Below are positions 12,945 to 23,809 of a stretch of 64,000 bases of DNA, one piece after another. The notes under the pieces are model-generated. The model was not told the origin of the DNA. It saw only the letters and a list, made by a program, of their open reading frames with translations, and searched no databases. Every line of letters begins with the position of its first letter. Position 1 is the stretch's first letter. The stretch is from Rhea pennata (lineage: Eukaryota > Chordata > Aves > Rheiformes > Rheidae). The position numbers and the translations under genes were made by a program. Location of the stretch: the NCBI RefSeq assembly GCF_028389875.1, contig NC_084675.1, positions 19,182,412 to 19,246,411 on the forward strand, read 5' to 3'.

Positions 12945-13265
12945 GCGTTCAGCAACACCTGCGTTTGCGCTGCCGGCCGCGGGGTTCGCGCGCGCCTGCT
13001 TGCTTCGCCTGTGCGGATGGATGCCCTCGGCGCCGGCGGCTCCCTTGGGTGGCTCTACGCGGCCAAGAGGGGCCAGGCGGCCGCGGGGACCGTGCTCGCG
13101 CGGGCTCTGCTGCCGGCCTCGCTGGGGCTGCTGTGCTCCGCCGCGCTGGGCGCTTGCGGGGGGCTGCTTGTGTTTTTGGCAGCGTGTCTCGTCTCCTCCG
13201 CGTGCCGGGGTGCCGGGGCGCTGCTGCCCGTGGGCGACAGGGCTGTGCTCATCACAGGTAAGGCA
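12945..13265. promoter_or_regulatory. CpG island over HSD17B2 exon 1
   Basis: Dense CpG and GC content begins just after the TATA box and stops at the first splice donor; both flanks are AT-rich. A promoter with both a TATA box and a CpG island fits a hormone-regulated tissue gene. Methylation state cannot be judged from sequence. Confidence 0.6.
13017..13257 (+). CDS. HSD17B2: HSD17B2 coding exon 1
   Basis: Encodes residues 1-80 plus the first base of Gly81: the membrane anchor and the first beta strand (AVLIT). The donor is ACAG|GTAAGG at 13257/13258. The exon is very CpG-rich, unlike the other four exons. The start codon context has G at +4 but C at -3. The anchor sequence differs strongly from the mammalian one, whereas LLPVGDRAVLITG at its end is family-typical, so the choice of start rests on reading frame, TATA position and length. 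Confidence 0.9.
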
Positions 13266-16200
13266 CCGCTCCAGGCTTTGGGAAGTAAGGGCTGCCTTCT
13301 CTCTCAGGTGTGCTGTAAAACTTTGTGTGGTCAGGTTAAGCATCTAGGAAAGGCGCTGCGTGCTGGTTTCTCTTCTATTCTTGCTCATCTGCTTTTCCAG
13401 AGCTTTTTTTTTCCCCTAGGTAGATAAATGTTCTGAAATTAAGTGGAAAGGAATTTAATGGATGCTATTTTTAGGGCCTTATTTAATTTTCATGATTAGC
13501 TTTTTAGACATGCTTGTGAAGTTAACTGGTGAAAAAAGCATGAGAATACTTACGATGGTCTGATCTTTTAGGACAAACTTTAAGTTTTGGAGGCCTTCAG
13601 AATACTACTGTTACTCTTGTTTATCACAATTTATTAAACGGATACTGATGTACAGTTATCTTTTGATATGCCTGTATGTGTAGTACGTACTCTGAATATC
13701 GTGTATATATTTCAAGATACTGGTTTGGTGTCTGTTCTTTGAAACACTGTATGAAGTCGTTCAGGAGTGAGTAGTTTTCTTCACCAGCAGTGAAAGTTCA
13801 TAAGCAGTAAGCTCAATCCCCGTATTAACACTCTGCTCTATTTAAAACCCACTTTTGGTTTGCAGGGATGTCATTTCTGTAGTTCTAGGGTTTTTCTTTT
13901 TTATTTTTTTTCTCCTGCTTATTCTAAATACTGTGAATACAGCTGTTTGTCTGTGTTAACCATATATTTAGATCGGAGTACTACCTATTTTTTAAGCTAA
14001 CTTCTGGTAACTTCTTTTTTCTTTCATTTTTTTATTTTTGTCTCTAGAAAGCTGAATTAAGTGTCTTTGGATTATAGAACTATTTAGTTCAGAGTTTCAT
14101 TCCCTTCTATAGGGAGTTCCATAAATTAATTCAATTTATTTTTTGCTAACAAGCATTAACAGAGGGATTAAATACCAAAGATGAAAGAGAGGACAAGATG
14201 AGCAGTAAGTTCTCACCTCTCAGTTTAGCAGCTGTGTACTGGCTAGCTTTATTTGTGCAGGTGTATTGAATGCAGATGGGTATCAGGAGCAGGGAAAAGA
14301 GAGCACTCCTCCACCCCTCCCCTGCAGAAGCAGGGGACTGAGCTGCTTTTTGTAAGAATGCAGTGTAGTGTTTCTTCAGTAAGAAAATGCTCTTTCAGAA
14401 CTTATCTGCTCTAGAGAATTTGAGTTAGAACAATATAGATGAGTGAAGAATGCTTGATTGTATTCCAGCAATTGAACATGTTTTCTTTGTAACTGTAGTG
14501 GAACTGTCCTGAAGAAATGCAAGTTTGGACATCTCTCACAGCTGACGCTGCTGAGGAGGCTCTTCTCAGTTGTTTATTTGAATCCAAACTGGTATGCAAT
14601 CAATCAAACCTCAATCAACTGAAACAACAGTTTTACTCAAGGCTTTTCTGGGTTAAACTGCTCTGACTGCGGTACTCTTTTCCCTTACTAACTAGGATTT
14701 GCCTGTGAGCGTGTACAGAATAGCAAGGTGCCTTTCAATCAATTTTGGTGTCACTCTCTCCAATTTAGACAAGACCTGAGGCAGGTATTTCATGGGAAAT
14801 GGTGAGGAGTACTGCTGTGCTCCTCTAAAGAGCTGCCGAATATCTCTCTGGAGATAGCTGCATTTTAACAGAGGATGGAGTTTCGTCTGGTTTTTCATCT
14901 GGGTTTTGTCGGATGCTGCTCTGGTCCTCTTTGGCTGGCTGTTGCATGGTGCTGTAGTGTGTGTTACTAATTTAAGCCAACAATACACTGCAGCACCGCA
15001 ATAAGGGAAAACTGCCCGTTTTCAGAAGCTTTTTCACATGAATAACTGCAGGCATGTGAGCAGTCTTGAAGTCGTGGATAACCCATTTCTACTGATCCTC
15101 TCTGTGCGTGAGTGCTTCAGGTGTATTCAGACAGCAACTCCAGGGTGTATGAACACATTGACAATGTTATAGGAAATCTTTTCTGTAGTCTGATAGACTC
15201 AATATCCAGCATCTCCAGGAATTAAATTGTTGTGAATATCCAAAGTACAAGGAGTTGGAAAACTCTTGCTTCGATTACTTCATGTTCAGTGAGATGAATT
15301 TTTTTTCAGGCAATTTCATCTTTTCAGTCTTAGTGTTTGACTTGGTGTTTCTGATGCCCCAAATGAGTTCATAATAATAATAATGAGTTCTGTGTAATGA
15401 TTCAGCTACAGTCATACTGACTGCCTTTCTTAAAAGAAATCTCTTAACTGTTCGTCTATTTTTGATATGGGAGTAAGGGAGGGAAATGCTCTAGCTGTTC
15501 TATACAGAAGACCAAACTAAGGCTGAAGGAAACTTGTACTATTTAAATGTTGTGTTGAGAGGTTTCTCTGGGCTTCAGTGGAAAAACTCAGATTGTGTGT
15601 GTTTAAAATTTTGGATAAGCCCAGCAGTAGGCACTCATGAACACTGTATTTCCTTTTCAGAATTGCTACAGCTTTCCCTAGTTCTTATGCACTTTTCAAC
15701 TTCCAAAGTTAAAGCTGTACTGTAAAACTTTCGGTTAAGTGATGTGTAGCTCTACATGTATGTACTTGCTGGAAAGGATTTGACCCAGAAATAAGATTTT
15801 CATGAAAAAAGAAATAAGAAAAGAAACCCCACCCTAAATCTACAAATCTGTTATGTCTTCAGAATACTTGGAGGCCTTTTCATTTTTCTCCAGGGAATCC
15901 TAAGAATGTATGTTTTTCTCTTCCCTTCTCTTTCAGGTCAGAGGGGAGGGAAGAAGTTAGGTATGATATATGGTGGTCTGCACTTTCAACAAACTGCAGA
16001 TTTCAGAAATGCCAAAAAGTGATTTTTTAAAGTACATCATGAATCATTTTTTCCCCAGTATCTTGCACAGACTGATATAGGCATTTAGTACACATTTTTT
16101 TCAAATCACCTGGAAATTATTTTTTTCCGTCTTTCAGGAATAAAACTCCAGTTAGAAGACAACGCCCAGAATTGGAAACCTAGCATTAACTAAGATGAAC

Positions 16201-19200
16201 CCATCTGGTAATCAAATTCTGCTGACTAAGGATTTAGGGTGCAGGAACAGGCCCATTAATAACAATTGTAATATCCTCTGTGTGCTGAAATCACAGATTA
16301 ACCCTTGAAGATTTCTAGTAAGGGTAAGTGAGGAGTATTGCAGCCTTTCACAAACGAGGAAATGGTGAAAAGCTGGCAGGAGTCCCAGCCCTTTGTCCTG
16401 CATTTAGGTTTCCAGCCATGCTGCAGAATGGTTTGGAAGCTGAGCATTTACAGAACAAATTGGTATTACAAGAGGAAGCCAAATCTGGGATAGCTTCACA
16501 GATTTCTGTGCACATCAGCATACAAGAGCTTTTTTTGCAGCAGTTAAAATAGAGTCTACAGTGCAATGTTGTGCAGCGTGCTTATGCATCTGTTTAATGA
16601 TGCAAAAGAGCAGCACTCATTTCTTAAATTCCTTGTTTTCCTCCTGGTGTTGTCATTGGTGCTTACTTGACACAACTCCTGCAGCACTCTCTGTAACCCC
16701 TTTTTCTCTCTCTGGTAGAGTCTTGTGTCATTTCTTTGCAGATAAGTGAGATGTTTCCTCCTTTGCTAAGAAGTTTCTTTGTAGATGGACAGATGGAGGA
16801 ATTCAGAAGAGAGAACACTTAAAAGTATCTTAAGATAGTGACAGCAAAATATGGTGTTGAACAGAGACTTGCAAATCAGTTGATTTGTTAAGTACACATA
16901 GTTCTTAACTGGTGGGGGAAATTGCACAATCATAACCATGAAGATTGTTGTAAGTGCGCTGCTTTAATGGTGTTTGCTGTGTTTGGTAGTTCATTACATT
17001 GTATGTACAAAGTTTGGGAATAAGTCTGATGCTGGAGAAGATAAGAGAAATTCTGATGCAAGTCTGCATAAATTAAGTAGCTGCTGTTGTTTGTCTTAGT
17101 CTAAAAACGCCCTTCTGAAGAATTCTTAGGGCTTGAAAGCAATGAGCTCCTTTACAGTTAAAGAAATGCTACTTAGCTTTGGCTTCATAGGAGCCTGTGG
17201 CCAAAGAAGTGTACAACAGAATGATCCTGATGGTAGAGATATGAATAAAATAATGCCTCCTTGGATTAGGAAATACTACCTGGTGATTTTTTTTTTTAAT
17301 TCCAGTGCCCTATAACTGCTTTGTTCACCTGATGTTTCAAATTAAAATACTTTTTTTTTTCTCTTGTCTTTCCTAAAAAATTTTGTTATCAGATTTCAGT
17401 CTGAATATTTGCATGAAATCATTCCAGGGTTTTATTCCCTTTGTATGTATGAAGTAAATCTTGGAATACCTCAGTGGGAGAGCATGGACAGATGTCCTCA
17501 ATTCCCTTTGTAAAGCAAAGAGGAAATAATCTATCAGCAGTGCTTTGCTGACTATGCAAAGGTCCAGTTCCTCTTAAATCTGTACCTGTCTTCTACTATT
17601 GTGGCTGTATTTGAGTGACTTCATTTCATCCTCTATTTGGTTATCTTTGCAAGTGTTTCCATTAAGCGCCTCTCACTTTTCAGAAGGTAGTCGTTCAGGA
17701 CAGACTCACTTTCTAACTCAAAAAAAATTTTTTTTTGTTGATACTTTCAGGAAGTGACACTGGGATTGGACATGCCCTGGCTAAATACTTGGATAACTTA
17801 GGTTTTATTGTATTTGCTGGGGTTCTGAATAAAGATGGACCTGGAGCTGAAGAACTGAGAAGGACCTGTTCTGAGAGACTTTCCCTCCTGCAGCTGGATA
17901 TAACCAATCCTACCCAAGTCAAGGAAGCCTATCTCAATGTTTCAGAGAGAGTGCAAAATACAGGTATAGCTTTTACCCCATTAAAATGGGTGTACTAGTG
18001 TACCTTGGGATATTAGTGTACCTAGAGATGCTAGGTGCATCTCTTACCTGTTAGTTGTGTCATGGCTTAGGTGTGTAGGTCTTCCCCACCTCCTGTCTGT
18101 AGGCAGTCGAGGTATTTATATTGATGACTCCTGCTTGCTGGGATACAGAAAATAGTGATGGCATCCCAGAGAGGGCATGTTGTATGTGTGTAGCTACACA
18201 GCATCTCAGCTTTGATCTGCAGGGACCACCAGGCTCAGCAGTTTAATCTCTGTGGAGCCAGTTTCCTGCCTTATAGCAACCCTGTGTTTTCTCTTCCTCT
18301 CAGGGCTCTGGGGAGTTGTGAACAACGCTGGCATCCTGGGCTTTCCCGCAGATGGTGAGCTGCTCCCCATGAGCACGTACAGGCAGTGCATGGATGTGAA
18401 TTTCTTTGGGGCCGTGGAGGTGTCCAAAACCTTCTTACCGTTACTTCGGAGATCCCAGGGAAGGCTTGTTAACATATCAAGTATGGCAGGTAAGCTGAGA
18501 CAAAGCCCCAGGTGCAATAAGGACTAACTTCTGTGGCATAGATGTGGATGAAGGTGTTGGTCGGTCTTACCTGTCAATATGCCTACAAAATTTATATCTA
18601 GATAGTAAGTACATTTTTTTTCTTTTATATGAGACACTGTTTTTAGTAACCAGTCCTTAAAGAACAAGAGATTAATCTATTTTTAAATACTATTAAATAG
18701 AAAGGATTATAAAATTCAGATCTTGTGTTATAGATGCTGTGAGGGGTAGCCTTATGCTCTGTAAAGACTGGAGCTAAAACACAGGTGTTTTAGAACATGT
18801 TCTAGCAGAAGACTGCAACTGCCTCACTTTGAGAGTTGTTGAAACATCCTGTCCACTGTGGAGATGTCCGAGGTTTGTCTTGTGCAGAAACAGGTATTCC
18901 ATTGGGATGGTTACAGCGGAGGGCTCAGCTCAACACTTTTTTTTTTTTTTTTTTTTTTTTAATAATTTGGGTTCAGATTGGAATATAAATATCTTTCATG
19001 CAATTTCGAGACTTTTGCAACTTGTAAACCAGAGGCCATTTATAACTGTCTATAACAAATGTTAGGTAGATATTTCAGCTGGGCAGCTCCACTTTGCTAT
19101 TCTTATAGGGCTCAAAGACTGTAGTTAGAGTGGTAAAGTGCAACGATAAAACAGCTGAAGAGAAAAACCTAATTCTTGGAGAACAAAAACCAGCTTTATT

Positions 19201-22200
19201 TTTCACTCTATCCTTCTGCTCAGGTCTGCTACGGCCATCTCCTGCTTCCAAAGGAAGGGATAGCGTCATGTGCTTTCTTTCAGGCTGCTGCTCTAAATCA
19301 GTTGCTGAGTATGGCAGGGGAAAATTGAAATATCAGCCATCTGTGTATCTTCAGTTGCTTGGATGACAGGATAGCAAAACTTTATAAAATCATTCTTTGT
19401 CTCCCAGGCTTAAAAGGAGAAGGATCTTATGTAGGTAGTGATGTTGCATTTCACATTTTTTCCCCTTTCTTTCTTTCTTTCTTTTTTTTTTTTTTTAAAC
19501 AAGATATGTTAATGAAATATATGAAAAAAGGAAAGTTAGTAAATGAGAGGAAACAAAGTTCTTAAAGACAAGTTTTCTGTGTAGCTGGAGATCTTTTTGC
19601 ATGCTAGTCCCTGAACTCACAGGTCTGGGTTTCTTCTAAAGAAGGCAGGTTTCTATAAATGAGGGCTTCACAGATGAAATTAAAAATAAATTTAAAAAAT
19701 TAATAAAAGTCAAAAAATTTAAATTAAAAAATAAAAAGGATCTTGATTAAGTAAAAAGGAGCCTACATTTATTCTCAGTCCAATATACTGAGCAACAGAT
19801 AAAACTGTTTGTATTTTTATAGCCAAGAAGCATAATGTGCCTATCCTGTCCTAGAGCCTGGTCTGTTAATAACCTGGGAAGAGAAGAATGTGTGTATTTA
19901 TTTATATTTCTTTTGAAATATTTTTGTCATTATCTTAGAAAAATACTTTATTCTAACTTACTAGGAAAGTGGTAAGTTTTTTCCTGAATAAAATCACTTT
20001 TTTTTTTTTTTTAAAAAAAAAAAAAGGTATGTGTTTTTCAGATTTCCCATTAATTGGAAATCCTGTATTTGCAGCAAAAAAACCCCCAGTGCCTTTAGGA
20101 CATAACCTTCTATTCTAGGAGCACATATGAAATGCTAAGATATAGAAACAGAAGCAATAATGATCATCATAATAATAGCCAGCAGCTGAGGAGCAAGAAA
20201 ACTCATTTGAAAATGAGACCTGTTAGAGGTAGGATGTCATGATACTCGAAGGTATTTTGGTTCTATGATTTATCTTAAGGAATTATCTGATAAATCTTAA
20301 GGATTTGTCATATGGTCTGCTTTTAAAAATTGTTGTCTGCCTTGTCTGCTTGGATTCTCATTTTGGCATGTTTGTACCCACCTGAATCCTGTTGTGCTGC
20401 CTAGGGGACTTGTGCAGGCATCACCTTCTGTTCATGGCTTACCTTGAGGATATGGCATCCGTCTCACTTTGATATTATCTTTTGTTTTTAGGTTTTTTCC
20501 TTTTATTAAAGATATGTTTTGTATCTGCACACCTATGTTTATGGTTCAGTGCCAACGTTTTAATGAAATCTGTCTGTTCAGGTGTGTTTGGGCAGATGTT
20601 TACATTCTTAGCATGAATACCGAAGCTGCCTTGGAGGGATAAATGGAGAGATTCCCTAACCTGAATAATTTGGCATTACTGGAATCAATAATGACCCTGC
20701 TTAAACTATAACTGTTCACATTAGTGTTCTTACACACAGGCCGGTACTGGTAGATAGCTTCCTCTTAACGCGGGGTCTGAGGGTCCTTCGGTAAAACATT
20801 AGCAAAAAAGTTGGAGATGCCTCATTATGCCAAGTCTATTCCTGCCTGTGTACAGCTAATTTAACTGAATTTGAGATTAGCCTGACCTCAGAGGGGAAGA
20901 ATATGTGATTCAATTGGTTCAAACCAATTGAAATTCAAACTTATTCATATGCATATAGCAGAAAAGTGCAATTGGCCTGATTCTGTACGTGAAGCTCCTG
21001 ATACATCTTGGTCGTTGCAGTACAAAAGTGAATAAACAGCACCAGTGGCCTACCTGAAAGATTGCCATTATCGAAGTATTTTCTTTTAAAAGATTAAAAA
21101 TGTATTGAGACAAATGTGTAATACTGTCCCATTGAAGGCTATATCAGAGGATGTGTCAGCCCAACCACTGCTGCAGGCTGGAGGAGAAACGAGGTGCCCT
21201 GGGGAGGGGAAGACTTAGGTAGTCTGATCCCTCCTCCTCACTGTGCAAGCCCTGGCCTGGGACACCTGCAAGGCCCTCTGAACTGGGCAGCAATCTTCTG
21301 TGCAGTGACAAAACGGGCTGTGTTTCTAAAAGGAGACTGAACAAATTAAAAGCTGCTCAACCTAAAACATTTTTTTTTTCTGAGATTGAAACAGTGATGA
21401 GTTTTTCAGCTTTAAGAACAGGCTAAGTAAATCTCCATACCTGGAAAATATTTATTCTTTTTCTGGAAAGTTTTGTTTTTTAAACATGTGGATTTAATTT
21501 AAATTCAACTAAAATGCATACTGTTTTTTTTCTTTTCCGTCTGAACAAATGCCGCTGAGATCAAAGAGGAGGGGATATAACTCTCCATAGAGGTTCTGCT
21601 TCTGAGTTGGATGTGCGGAATTCCTAGCACACCAGTGGCGTGATTCCAGCTAGACAAACTTTGGTTTGTCCACAAAGGTCTTCCTCACACTTGTCCTGTT
21701 ACCTCTGGTCTTTCTGATTTTAGCTGGAAAAACTGAACACCAGTAGGCTTTGTGAAGCTAGATTTGAGATTATGTATCCTTTTGGAACTATGCTTTATTT
21801 GGGAGCTTGAAGTCTGTTGCAGTGACAAAAAGCCCAGCAGTATTAAACTATCACTTCACTATTTATTTGAACTAAAACATTATCTGTGTTTCTAAAACCA
21901 ACTGTCATTTCAATTCTCAGCAGTTTTTACTCTCAAATGCAATACAGTTTATTCTTTTGGCATTACAAGGTATCTTATCAGGTGTTACTGAACATAATTG
22001 TGATAACCAGCTGCTAATTTAGAGTACTCTTTTTGTTACTTCCAGGAAGAAATGATTCCTTCACTGACTTGTCTTTAACCTCAGCGAGAGCTGCATAATT
22101 TTGGTTTCAGTATAATCATCCTTCTAAATCACTGAAGTAAAAGCTGGGAAGAGCTGGAGTTGAGCTTTATCATGTTTATATTGCTCCTGCAGGAGGCATT

Positions 22201-23809
22201 CCACTACCGAAGTATGCTGCGTACGGTGCATCAAAAGCAGCTCTGTCCATGTTTTCTGGAGTAATGAGGCAAGAGCTTTCTAAATGGGGAATTAAAGTTG
22301 CTGCAATTCATCCATCAGGCTTCAGAACAGGTTGGTATTTGACATTTCAGATGGTTCTGTTTCTTCCTTGCATCTTTCTTGTAGTCCAGCGTCTTCAAAC
22401 GGAGCTAGGAATAATCCTCAGCAGTCATACTTTTTTCTTTTCCCCTCTTTCTTCACTTTCATTACTGAAATTAAGACCTGCATTTTTTTTTCTTGAAAAA
22501 AGAGAACTACCCTCTTCAGCTCTCCACACTGCCTGCTTCTAGTTTACTAGTGCATCCTTTTTCCTGGGCAGAGTAGAGAGCTCCTTTTGCTTTGAGATGA
22601 AGCAAAACTTAGGGAAATGTCCCCACTGACGAATACTGAAAACCTTGTTATACCTTTTGTGCAGTGGGTCACAGTTTGTCTTAAAAATCATTTGCTGAGC
22701 TATTCCCCGTAGTAGAGCCAGTACCTTCCCCCTTCTCCAGCCTTGTGGAATTGAAAAAGCAGGCATTGTTTTATGTTTGACTTGAGTTTTATGGCTTGCT
22801 TTTCCTGCATGAGAACTTCAGGACTCGCTTCCAGTCTATAAAGTCCTACCCTCCTCAGTATCAGTTCTCTTTATTAAATTGTATCCTGTATCAAAATATT
22901 TGCAGTAATACTTTTCATCATGCTTACTAGCTGTTGACGTTACTATACGTAACCTCTAAGACTTCATCTTCGCTTCCTCTCCCATGTGCTTCTGCTGCCT
23001 TCTGATCCAAATTCTCCTCCTCCCACCTCTATAAACATTTCTCTGAAGTCCCTTCGGGTTACAAGCTGATCTGCTGCTGCACCTTTCAATCATATTTCTC
23101 TTAATGAGTATTAACTAGAAATAGCAGCAAAAGGAATAAGGACAGAATGGCAAGGGGAAAAGGCTAGCTGTGAGAAAGCTTTTTTGGTTATAAGTGGTAA
23201 CAGAACTGTGCATAAACCATGTGCTTTTCATATAGTCTATGCTTCATGATTTCTTTTCCTCCTTCCTACCCCCAGTAGAAACAGTTGTAACTACCTGCAT
23301 ATATTTTGTTTCTGCATTGACAGGGTTTATGACAACTATGTAAATTGAGGAATGAGAGATGGAGAATTACCTTCTTGGCTATTTGTTATAGATGAATATT
23401 TTAGTTCAGCCTCAAACCCATTTGCTCTCTTGTGATGACTGCTATTGCAGGTATACAAGGCACGTCTGAACTGTGGGATAAACAAGAAAAGGACCTAATG
23501 GAGAATCTCCCAGCAGGCGTGAGGAGAGATTATGGAGAAGACTACCTCCTGGAGCTGAAGAGCTACCTCCTGCGCATGCCTGCGTATTGTGACTCTGACC
23601 TCTCCCCCGTGCTAAATGACATTCTGCATGCTTTACTGGCCAAGAGGCCGCGTGGCTTGTATACTCCCGGCAAAGGGGCATATGTGCCTCTCTGCATCTT
23701 TTGCTACTTTCCTCTCTGGTTGTATGACTTTTTTATTAGTAAGTCACTAAGTATCGAGCCTGTCCCAAGGGCGCTGAGAACATCAGAAGCTAGAAACAAG
23801 AACCTCTGA
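13017..23809 (+). CDS. HSD17B2: 17-beta-hydroxysteroid dehydrogenase type 2 (estradiol/testosterone-oxidising SDR), five coding exons
   Basis: Joining 13017..13257, 17751..17963, 18304..18489, 22193..22330 and 23451..23809 gives 1137 bases: 378 codons plus TGA. Human HSD17B2 has 387 residues. The protein starts with an Ala/Gly/Leu-rich hydrophobic anchor (about residues 25-62). The short-chain dehydrogenase domain follows: cofactor motif T80-G81-S-D-T-G85-I-G87, acidic D130 after strand 3, N158-N-A-G161, N184, S211, and Y224-x-x-x-K228. Long stretches match the vertebrate HSD17B2 family, for example FAGVLN, GPGAEELRRTCS, LGFPADGELL, ELSKWGIKVA and YTPGKGAY. Known role: ER-membrane, NAD-dependent oxidation of estradiol to estrone, testosterone to androstenedione, and 20-alpha-dihydroprogesterone to progesterone, which inactivates sex steroids. 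The start at 13017 lies 81 bases downstream of a TATA box; an in-frame ATG further up (12837) lies before that box. The C-terminus (NKNL) lacks the lysine-rich end of the human protein. Exon joins are inferred from splice consensus and reading frame, not from transcripts. Confidence 0.96.
13258..17750 (+). other. HSD17B2 intron 1
   Basis: Phase 1 GT-AG intron of 4493 bases. AT-rich; no transposon, RNA gene or additional exon recognised. It ends in a long A-then-T tract just before the acceptor of exon 2. Confidence 0.9.
17751..17963 (+). CDS. HSD17B2: HSD17B2 coding exon 2
   Basis: Residues 81-151 plus one base of Gly152. The acceptor is ATACTTTCAG|GA behind a T-rich tract; the donor is ACAG|GTATAG. 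It carries most of the TGxxxGxG cofactor motif, the NAD-side loop (FAGVLNKDG) and the LLQLDITN strand that contacts the adenine ring in the family. Length is 213 bases, a multiple of three with phase 1 at both ends. Confidence 0.96.
17964..18303 (+). other. HSD17B2 intron 2
   Basis: Short phase 1 GT-AG intron of 340 bases, with nothing else recognised in it. Confidence 0.93.
18304..18489 (+). CDS. HSD17B2: HSD17B2 coding exon 3
   Basis: Residues 152-213 plus one base of Gly214. The acceptor is TCTTCCTCTCAG|GG, the donor GCAG|GTAAGC. It encodes the NNAG motif (158-161), the conserved N184 in VNFFG and catalytic S211 in NISSMAG. Length is 186 bases, symmetric phase 1-1. Confidence 0.97.
18937..18960. 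repeat. Poly-T run in intron 3
   Basis: Twenty-four T residues; no retroposon body recognised next to it. Confidence 0.95.
19464..19496. repeat. (CTTT)n / poly-T tract
   Basis: CTTT units followed by a T run, within HSD17B2 intron 3. Confidence 0.9.
22193..22330 (+). CDS. HSD17B2: HSD17B2 coding exon 4
   Basis: Residues 214-259 plus one base of Gly260. The acceptor is TTGCTCCTGCAG|GA, the donor ACAG|GTTGGT (weaker, T at +3). It encodes the active-site Y224-G-A-S-K228 and the PSGF segment (254-257) that follows strand 6 and positions the nicotinamide in SDR enzymes. Length is 138 bases, symmetric phase 1-1. Confidence 0.96.
22331..23450 (+). other. HSD17B2 intron 4
   Basis: Phase 1 GT-AG intron of 1120 bases with the weakest donor of the gene (GTTGGT). 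No repeats or other elements recognised. Confidence 0.92.
23451..23809 (+). CDS. HSD17B2: HSD17B2 coding exon 5 (last coding exon, stop TGA)
   Basis: Residues 260-378 and the TGA at 23807..23809. The acceptor is GCTATTGCAG|GT. It encodes the variable steroid-side helices (SELWDKQEKDL, RRDYGEDYL), the conserved SPVLNDI and YTPGKGAY blocks, then a second hydrophobic stretch (CIFCYFPLWLYDFF) that probably lies on or in the ER membrane. The tail PVPRALR is family-typical. No canonical AATAAA was found by eye within about 1 kb after the stop, so the 3' end of the transcript is not placed. Confidence 0.96.

Larger units (their letters stand above)
18490..22192 (+). other. HSD17B2 intron 3
   Basis: Phase 1 GT-AG intron of 3703 bases. 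It holds simple-sequence tracts: T24 at 18937..18960, (CTTT)n and poly-T at about 19464..19496, A/T-only sequence at 19680..19737, T15A13 at 19998..20025, and a near-perfect palindrome at 20909..20932. No extra exon seen. Confidence 0.93.

Noticed and set aside
12837-13016. In-frame upstream ATG extending the HSD17B2 first exon by 60 residues
   Set aside because: It lies before the TATATAA box at 12930, so it should be outside the mRNA, and the extension would put a non-family leader in front of the anchor.
12918-13343. Long minus-strand frame opposite exon 1
   Set aside because: A shadow of the GC-rich coding exon; no family features.
12940-13347. Alternative + strand frame from ATG 12940 through exon 1
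   Set aside because: Out of frame with the enzyme, runs past the splice donor, and exists because GC-rich DNA has few stops.
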